A model generated the notes under the pieces. It did not search any database, was not told the DNA's origin, and saw only the letters and a program-made list of their open reading frames with translations. From a virus: a stretch of 64,000 bases of DNA. Position numbers and translations under genes: made by a program. The stretch covers positions 40,808-104,807 of the IMG/VR virus record IMGVR_UViG_3300050821_010761; one strand, given 5' to 3'. This document shows, piece by piece, positions 58,644 through 64,000 of this stretch; the stretch's first letter is position 1; each line of letters starts with the position of its first letter.

Positions 58644-59608
58644 TGGCAGATAACGGCGCTAATGATCCAAATAAACCGCTCGATCTAAGTGCGGATCTAC
58701 AAATCGATGCTATTCCAGAATATGCACCGTATGTACAGATGTCTTTCGATCTTGATAGATTGGAGGATTTCGTAGTTGGTCTTGGAGTCGAGTTCCTTCA
58801 CTATAAAGGACTGCCTAGCCCTATTGGTAAGAAGGATCGTGGTGACTATCGTAGAAGCGATGGCGTAGATACAATTACGTCAAACGGCATGATTTATACC
58901 ATGGCTGGTCGTTTTACTGCCACTATGACAGACAATAGCAAAACTCGTGAAAGAAACAGCGGCAGCGTATTGGATGCATCTGAGAGTAAACTGGTAATGC
59001 CTCGTTTTTATAACAACTTAGGTCTGGCCGATGGGGATAGGATATATCTTTCTCCTGGTGATAGAATCTATGTAGCCGACCCAACTGTCGACGTTTTGGT
59101 CAGCAATCCACAACAAATGGACTATACTTTTGATCAAGACAACGTTCCCATGTTTCCGATTGTAAAAATGGAAGTACCGCTCATTGACAGTCGTGGCTTC
59201 GAATACGTGGAAAATGTCGATTATGCAATCACCAAAGATGGCAATATTCGGTGGATCACTGGCGGAAGAAATCCTGGGATTGACCCAAGTACTGGAAAAG
59301 GCAGGATTTATTCAATAAGATATCTTTACAGATCTTATTGGTATATTACGATTCTCTTGAAAGAAGTAAGAGTTACAAATATTACGGAAAATGGCGTCAG
59401 AACACCAGAACGCATGCCTATGCATGCCATTGCACAAAGAGAATATATTTATCATAATCAAAATCGTGGTAATGCGTTGAATCAAAACAAGCCTAAAGAT
59501 CCGAAAAGAGTGGATTTACCACCAGTTGAGTCAGAAAATCCAGCTAAATATGGTAATGGCATTAAAGTAGAAATGGATGCTTATGGTGATGGGGACGAAG
59601 AGTCCTAG
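58643..59608 (+). CDS. Virion structural protein, 321 aa
   Basis: The start is ATG 58643, with AAAGAGAG upstream; a TTG six codons earlier is less likely. Strand-rich with aromatic-rich stretches (YSIRYLYRSYWYITILL, FEYVENVDYAI) and a charged C-terminal tail. The GDRIYxxPGDRIYVADP pair suggests a beta-sandwich. The gene order connector, this, 170-aa protein is typical of neck or baseplate areas. No specific family. Confidence 0.6.
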   Translation: MADNGANDPNKPLDLSADLQIDAIPEYAPYVQMSFDLDRLEDFVVGLGVEFLHYKGLPSPIGKKDRGDYRRSDGVDTITSNGMIYTMAGRFTATMTDNSKTRERNSGSVLDASESKLVMPRFYNNLGLADGDRIYLSPGDRIYVADPTVDVLVSNPQQMDYTFDQDNVPMFPIVKMEVPLIDSRGFEYVENVDYAITKDGNIRWITGGRNPGIDPSTGKGRIYSIRYLYRSYWYITILLKEVRVTNITENGVRTPERMPMHAIAQREYIYHNQNRGNALNQNKPKDPKRVDLPPVESENPAKYGNGIKVEMDAYGDGDEES

Positions 59609-59650
59609 CCCACGACAATCTTTAATAAATATAAGGAAAATGGAGTAGTT

Positions 59651-60163
59651 ATGCCAAACATTCGAGAGCGTCAAATACCAGGTGATCAATCACGAGATAT
59701 GTCAACCATTGAGTTGTTGACATACAACGAAAAAGCGGGAGCAAGAAAAAGCGTAGAAGTTGGTCGAGCCCTAATACCGCTCGGAGATGGAGCAGGTGGA
59801 TTTACCACTAATGCTGCTACTGCACCAAGAATTCTTCCAAGTGCTGGTATTAACCTTGCAATTTACAATAATTCTGGTGCGGTTGGTTCGATCACAGTTG
59901 GCGATAACACTATGGTATCACAAGCTCCTGGTGCAGTGCAAATTTCTGGATCCAACGTTTTTGTCGGTGTTCCAGTGCAACCTAATGGTTGGCTATATCT
60001 GTCTTCTGCACAGTGGAATTGGGTCGCTGCTAGCGCTTCCACGTTGTTAGTCTTCATCATCGACGATCCTACTTACATGTTTACTTTGCCTGCTACCGTG
60101 TCTAGCAATCCGCAACAAACGGCTGCTCCTCAAGGCGCTCCAGTAAACGAGCCCAATACATAA
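59651..60163 (+). CDS. Virion-like protein, 170 aa
   Basis: Strand-rich and Gly/Ser/Val-rich body (INLAIYNNSGAVGSITVGDNTMV, PVQPNGWLYLSSAQWNW) with a disordered C-terminus. It looks like a small tail or decoration protein. AAGGA and GGAG sites lie before the ATG. Unrecognised. Confidence 0.55.
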   Translation: MPNIRERQIPGDQSRDMSTIELLTYNEKAGARKSVEVGRALIPLGDGAGGFTTNAATAPRILPSAGINLAIYNNSGAVGSITVGDNTMVSQAPGAVQISGSNVFVGVPVQPNGWLYLSSAQWNWVAASASTLLVFIIDDPTYMFTLPATVSSNPQQTAAPQGAPVNEPNT

Positions 60164-60175
60164 TAGGAGCGCAAG

Positions 60176-61114
60176 GTGTCCTCTGGCGCTAATTTCTTTT
60201 TAAAGAAAACACTAGGCGAAGATTTTCTTCAGTCATTGGAGAAATTTGAATTGTGGAAGATGGGAACTAAAACCGTCGTAGATCCAGAAGAAATTAAAAT
60301 TGCGCTAAAAATCGTTCCACGCACTCTAATGAGCATGCTTATTCATAATTTGACTAGCATGGAAATCGGCGATACCAAAGAAATAGAGATTCCAGTCGAG
60401 AGTAGTAGTCCTCATCAAGCCATGGTCAGAGTCAATAAGCACGAGAGGGACGTTTACTCTGGTGAGATCGAGCAAGGCAACAAAAAGATAGCGGAATTCA
60501 AATATCGTTCTATCCCTGGTGTTGGTTTGGTTATCATGAGCGCTCTAGAGCTTTATGATGTTGAAAGACTCAATGATCATTCTAAAGACCACTCTATGGA
60601 AATGGAACATAAAGTCCAAAGAATGATTGATGATCGCCTAGCATTACACGATTTAATCGGTAAGGTTGTTGACAAGAAGTTATCCGAACGTGAAGCCATA
60701 CAAAAGGTGATTCTTCATAAACTTACAGAAGAACTTCATAGAGAGAAAGAAGGCGTTGGTCCTAGTGAGCAAGTAAGACAATTACACGAAACGCAGGATG
60801 AACTTAGAAAAGAAAATAAAAAATTAAAAAAGAAACTTGCACTTAATGAGTTCTTAGAAGAGAGAAAGAAAAAGTTACACAAAAAAGAACACCCAATATC
60901 TCTTTCCAAGGGTGAGCACGTTTCTTGTCCAGATTGCGGTAAAAACATATTCGACGGTACGGTATTTGCTGGCTGTATTTGTTATGGCGACGATATGGAT
61001 AAAAAATTATACATTACCAAATCAGAAGGTGGAGTAAAAGTAAGATTCGGTAAAGGATGGGATCCAGAAAATATTGAAATGCTATTGGATGTCCTGAGAG
61101 GCAAACGTGGATAA
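60176..61114 (+). CDS. Coiled-coil zinc protein coupled to the palm-domain gene, 312 aa (GTG start)
   Basis: Starts at GTG 60176 with AGGAG six bases upstream. Residues 1-145 are mixed alpha/beta, about 150-245 form a coiled coil (ETQDELRKENKKLKKKLALNEFLEERKKK), and the C-terminus has CPDCGKNIFDGTVFAGCICYGD, a four-Cys zinc site (about 258-278). Its end overlaps the next gene's start by eight bases, so the two are made together. The KSE tripeptide appears once. A partner for the next protein is a fair guess. Confidence 0.6.
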   Translation: MSSGANFFLKKTLGEDFLQSLEKFELWKMGTKTVVDPEEIKIALKIVPRTLMSMLIHNLTSMEIGDTKEIEIPVESSSPHQAMVRVNKHERDVYSGEIEQGNKKIAEFKYRSIPGVGLVIMSALELYDVERLNDHSKDHSMEMEHKVQRMIDDRLALHDLIGKVVDKKLSEREAIQKVILHKLTEELHREKEGVGPSEQVRQLHETQDELRKENKKLKKKLALNEFLEERKKKLHKKEHPISLSKGEHVSCPDCGKNIFDGTVFAGCICYGDDMDKKLYITKSEGGVKVRFGKGWDPENIEMLLDVLRGKRG

Positions 61115-62975
61115 TTTCAGATGGATTGTCAACTATGATGGTGATGATGCTGGACGCATGATTGGCCGAGCAATTTTGTCTAACCAGTTGGGTGCATTGC
61201 ATGAGGCATCGGATAGGATAAAACTTGGTAACGAGATAGTAGAAAAATGGTCAAATGATCATGGAGGTGTCACTATATCTAATGGCGGTGACCAGGGTGC
61301 ATTTGAAGTTCCCCATGAAGCACTTGAGAGTCTCGATCAACTAATGAGAGATTATCATTTTGCTACTCAGCTTACTATGTCGATGGGAGTAGGTAAAACT
61401 CTATCTGAATCTGGAAAAGCATTGTTAGCTGCAAAATTTAGAGGTAAGAATCAAATTGTATATTATGATTTTTCCGTAGAAAATGACTTAGAAAAAGTAA
61501 AAAATAATTTAACGCATGGCACTGCTTCCGAAGAAGAAAAAAAACAGGGCGAAGCTTACTTACAACCAACTGAACAGGAAATTCCAATGGACGAGAAAGA
61601 TAAATATAAAAACGCGTACGCGCAAACAGATCCAGAACCATTGTGGAATTCCGAAGAACCTGACGATGCTGGTGGTCCACAACCAATGCATGATTCTGAA
61701 CAGCTTCCAACAGACGGTACATTAACGCAGGAACACGATTGTCCTTACTGTAATGAACTACAAGCCCAAAATATAACCGATGAAGATTGTCCATACTGCG
61801 CTGACACTGGACATGATCCCAATGCACCTGATCATTTGGATGATTGCCAATATTGTGCCGTAATGAGCCACGATCCAGATATGGAAGGTCATACTGATGA
61901 TTGCGCTTATTGTCAAGAAATGGCAATGCACGATCCTATGATGGATGGTCATGCCGATGATTGTCCGTATTGCGCTAGATCGCATGATCCAAACATGGAA
62001 GGTCACCCAGAAGATTGTCAATATTGTGCTAGAGCAGATCAATGGAATGGCGGGAATGGTCAAGAGATCGAACCTAGCAGCCCTTCTTCTCAAGTACTGC
62101 CTACCACTCAAGATAGCCAGGATTATGATGGTCAGGACTTACCTCGTCCCGATCTAGATAAACCGTCGGCTATTTCTGCGGTTCCATCAGGACTTGGATT
62201 TAATACGGATTCACAAACAAATGAAAATATCAAGTTAGAAGATACGCAAGGAAAGCAAGATCCAAATATGGATGCTCAAATGGCTCAAGCTAGCAATCCA
62301 GAGGGTCAAGAGACTGTCAACGATATCATTGGTGAAATTGATGCAGTTCCTACCGATGAAGTTCCAGGAAGACCGAAAATTAATCAGACCGACGATGCTA
62401 ACATGGCCATTGGCACTAATATGGAAGGCAACGTAAGCAGAGAAGATAGTTACAGTCAGGATGTTCCTACTGATTTGGGACTTGGAGAAGAACCAGACAA
62501 TGATTCCCCAGACATTAGTTCAGTCCTTAAAGAAGGTTTAGACAATCACGCCGATAGTATTAAACGTGAGAAAGTCATGGAAATGGTCGGCGAAGCTTTG
62601 GAAGGTTTTAAGGCTAGTAAAATGATTATTGAGAGAGCTAAAACTGAAGCTCCCCAATTCTATCAGTCGTCCATTGCGATGCTTAAAGCTATGATCGAGA
62701 TGTGTAAGATGCTTGGTTTAGACCAACAACAAGCGATGACTCCATCTGGCGTTTTAAATCCACAAGCGTCAGCCGATGAACCAATAGTTGATTCGAAAGA
62801 TCAAGTAGAAGATCCTGAAGCTTCGTATGAAGCACACATGAGCCAGCCTGGTAATACGCCAATGGGTGGACCAGAAAGTGCTGAACAAGACGGGCATCCA
62901 AACTACTCGAATCTTTTTCCTCCTCACCCAGATGGGAAGGCGGGAAACTCCGACCCAAAGCTTCAGGGGTTATAG
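61107..62975 (+). CDS. GGDEF/mCpol-like palm domain with tandem CCHH zinc array, 622 aa
   Basis: Residues 1-125 look like a nucleotide-cyclase palm: NYDGDDAGRMIG (Asp11, Asp13) as the first metal motif, TISNGGDQGAFEV (Gly60-Gly61-Asp62) at the GGDEF/GGDD hairpin, and MSMGVGKTLS followed by ALLAAKFRGKNQIVYYD, matching the end of GGDEF and minimal CRISPR polymerase domains. Residues about 210-308 hold six DCxYC knuckles, most followed by HDP and GH: repeated C-x2-C-x4-5-H-x6-7-H units. The rest is acidic and disordered with a helical C-terminal region (about 470-560). The second acid of GGDE is Gln here. Product unknown. A -1 frameshift site lies near the end. Confidence 0.65.
   Translation: MDNFRWIVNYDGDDAGRMIGRAILSNQLGALHEASDRIKLGNEIVEKWSNDHGGVTISNGGDQGAFEVPHEALESLDQLMRDYHFATQLTMSMGVGKTLSESGKALLAAKFRGKNQIVYYDFSVENDLEKVKNNLTHGTASEEEKKQGEAYLQPTEQEIPMDEKDKYKNAYAQTDPEPLWNSEEPDDAGGPQPMHDSEQLPTDGTLTQEHDCPYCNELQAQNITDEDCPYCADTGHDPNAPDHLDDCQYCAVMSHDPDMEGHTDDCAYCQEMAMHDPMMDGHADDCPYCARSHDPNMEGHPEDCQYCARADQWNGGNGQEIEPSSPSSQVLPTTQDSQDYDGQDLPRPDLDKPSAISAVPSGLGFNTDSQTNENIKLEDTQGKQDPNMDAQMAQASNPEGQETVNDIIGEIDAVPTDEVPGRPKINQTDDANMAIGTNMEGNVSREDSYSQDVPTDLGLGEEPDNDSPDISSVLKEGLDNHADSIKREKVMEMVGEALEGFKASKMIIERAKTEAPQFYQSSIAMLKAMIEMCKMLGLDQQQAMTPSGVLNPQASADEPIVDSKDQVEDPEASYEAHMSQPGNTPMGGPESAEQDGHPNYSNLFPPHPDGKAGNSDPKLQGL
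62942..62948 (+). other. -1 ribosomal frameshift slippery heptamer GGGAAAC
   Basis: The heptamer is in phase G-GGA-AAC relative to the 622-aa frame (codons 613-614), as needed for simultaneous tRNA slippage. The -1 frame is open to 63205. GGGAAGG just upstream could act as a stimulatory Shine-Dalgarno-like site, and downstream hairpins can form (62967-62971 with 62979-62983, or 62975-62979 with the TGCCC near 62994). Confidence 0.6.
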
Positions 62976-63205
62976 GGCAACCCGTAGGAAAACTGCCCAC
63001 CAGTCAAACTACTCCGCACGTACCTAGGACACCTTTCCTAGAAGGGGCAGTAAATGATAAAGGACAAAAAAAGGTCATCGATCCTATTACTGGCAAAACC
63101 AGATGGATTACAATGCGTGAAGGAAAAGTTAAGAGTCCAACTGGAGTACCAGTAAAACCAGAGAGAATAGAAGAAAATGGCCCTAAAGTTCCAGCTAAAC
63201 GTTGA
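62948..63205 (+). CDS. -1 frameshift extension of the palm-domain protein, 85 codons
   Basis: After slippage at GGGAAAC translation continues LRPKASGVIGQPVGKL, then a Pro/Thr-rich linker, VIDPITGKTRWI and SPTGVPVKPERI, ending in TGA at 63203-63205. The resulting fusion would have 614 plus 85, or 699, residues. The frame is open back to a TGA at 62882 but has no ATG, GTG or TTG before the RWI segment, so independent initiation is unlikely. It overlaps the next gene by 29 bases. Confidence 0.55.
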   Translation, partial: LRPKASGVIGQPVGKLPTSQTTPHVPRTPFLEGAVNDKGQKKVIDPITGKTRWITMREGKVKSPTGVPVKPERIEENGPKVPAKR

Positions 63206-63929
63206 AGAGATCGCTAGTACATTCGGCGAATTTGCAAAGGAAGTAGCGGATGACATGCGAAAAGCAGTCAGGGATCTGGCTACTCTTACACGTGCGCAGA
63301 TTCACCTGGAAGTGCAGTCCGAATTGCATTCGACTAGAAAAATTTATCTGGATAATCTTTCTGATGCCACGGAATCTTCCCCTGGAGTTTGGACGATTAC
63401 TTTGGACGAACCTGCTTTTTTCATTGAAGAAGGAATTGAGCCAAATCATGACATGAAGCCCGATTTACTTAAAGGAAAGCCTTATCGAGTAATTCCTTTC
63501 AAATATAATACTGCTCCTACTGAAACGGTACCCTCAACTCAATTGCTAATTACGGAAATCAAGAAAAAGCTAAGAAATGAAAAGATACCGTACAAGAAGA
63601 TTGAATACAATAAAGACGGTAGTCCAAAAGTAGGGAAGCTTCATGATTTAAGGTGGGGCACTCAGATACCTGGTGGAAACCAAATACCTGGAAGAGGCAA
63701 TACGCCGCAGCTCAAAGGCTTGTCGATTTACCAACAGATCACGAAAAGCGGTAACGTAAGACGTGATATATTAACATTTCGCACAGTGAGCGCTGGACCA
63801 AAGAGCCAAGGGAAATGGTTGCACCCTGGGCTGAAAGCCAAGCATTACATGGACAAAGCATTCGATGAAGCAATGACCAAATGGGAGCAAGAAATTTTGC
63901 CTGAAATCATGCAGAAGTGGGGTAGATAA
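63177..63929 (+). CDS. Tail-completion/HK97 gp10-like protein, 250 aa
   Basis: The ATG at 63177 lies within the frameshift extension. The protein begins with helices (EEIASTFGEFAKEVADDMRKAVRDLATLTRAQIHLEV) and ends YMDKAFDEAMTKWEQEILPEIM, the helix order of gp10-type head-tail joining proteins; the middle is a Gly/Pro-rich beta section. This suggests a connector or tail completion protein. No catalytic residues. Confidence 0.5.
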   Translation: MALKFQLNVEEIASTFGEFAKEVADDMRKAVRDLATLTRAQIHLEVQSELHSTRKIYLDNLSDATESSPGVWTITLDEPAFFIEEGIEPNHDMKPDLLKGKPYRVIPFKYNTAPTETVPSTQLLITEIKKKLRNEKIPYKKIEYNKDGSPKVGKLHDLRWGTQIPGGNQIPGRGNTPQLKGLSIYQQITKSGNVRRDILTFRTVSAGPKSQGKWLHPGLKAKHYMDKAFDEAMTKWEQEILPEIMQKWGR

Positions 63930-63931
63930 AT

Positions 63932-64000
63932 ATGGGTGTATTCCAAGGCGACGTTGTAATTTCTGCAATGTTAAATCGTGGTTTAGAGGATATCAGAAAA
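63932..64000 (+). CDS. Partial virion-region gene, 5' end only
   Basis: From ATG 63932 the frame (MGVFQGDVVISAMLNRGLED) runs to the window edge. It starts three bases after the previous stop. Too short to identify. Confidence 0.6.
   Translation, partial: MGVFQGDVVISAMLNRGLEDIRK

Noticed and set aside
62932-63035. Short ATG-initiated frame beginning near 62932 (MGRRETP)
   Set aside because: Ends after about 35 codons with no ribosome site and a composition unlike the neighbours; the -1 extension in the third frame is much better supported.

Overview
The window is part of a large tailed double-stranded DNA phage genome (Caudoviricetes, jumbo-phage style). The evidence is the gene content: terminase large subunit, portal, MuF-type head protein, prohead protease, scaffold-like protein and major capsid protein sit beside a nearly complete replication and recombination set. 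Genes are tightly packed with many ATGA or TAATG stop-start overlaps, and there are no rRNA, tRNA or host housekeeping operons. Two lipobox serine proteases and two more small exported proteins point to a Gram-negative-type host with lipoprotein export. Host identity cannot be read from the sequence.

Layout. (a) 1-25160, minus strand: replication, recombination and transcription. It holds a RecA/UvsX-like recombinase (cut by the window edge), a gp32-like ssDNA-binding protein, a bacterial-type DNA polymerase III alpha subunit with a separate DnaQ-like exonuclease, RNase H1, a T5-A1-like metallophosphoesterase, a RuvC-like resolvase, SbcC/SbcD (gp46/gp47-like), a sigma-70 family factor, a UvsW-like helicase and many small unknown genes. 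(b) 25161-25339: a divergent control region with overlapping promoters and a predicted 76-nt terminator-tailed RNA. (c) 25340-36648, plus strand: phage GroEL, a homing endonuclease, TerL, a repeat-containing structural protein, portal, and a MuF protein interrupted by a 389-residue intein. (d) 36649-41465, minus strand: PD-(D/E)XK-like protein, RNA ligase, DNA ligase, 2OG-Fe(II) oxygenase and small genes. (e) 41523-42104, plus strand: M15-type endolysin. (f) 42101-47087, minus strand: small genes, an endonuclease VII-like HNH gene, a 379-bp non-coding block rich in RNA structure, and the prohead protease with a long tail. (g) 47294-54046, plus strand: scaffold-like protein, major capsid protein, a homing endonuclease, a phosphoesterase and small virion-like proteins. 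(h) 54090-55533, minus strand: thymidylate kinase and a homing endonuclease. (i) 55619-64000, plus strand: connector and virion genes.

How the genes fit together. The recombinase, SSB, SbcCD, RuvC and UvsW-like helicase form a T4-like recombination-dependent replication kit, but the polymerase is a DnaE type with a separate proofreading subunit. The sigma factor may direct a second promoter class; the repeated ATAGTACAAT motif ahead of the head genes is one candidate. TerL, portal, MuF, protease, scaffold and capsid make the packaged head. The phage chaperonin probably helps fold the capsid or other virion proteins.

Most unusual points: (1) a late protein (61107-62975) with a GGDEF/mCpol-like palm domain, a tandem CCHH zinc array and an in-phase GGGAAAC slippery heptamer leading to an 85-codon -1 extension; (2) a 2H-phosphoesterase-like domain fused to a transglycosylase-like domain (56904-57965); (3) a noncanonical intein in MuF; (4) a ten-unit pentamer tract with GG every five bases; (5) structured RNAs and apparently leaderless promoters; (6) a motif shared by the prohead protease tail and the capsid N-terminus. 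All functional assignments come from reading motifs; no database search was run.
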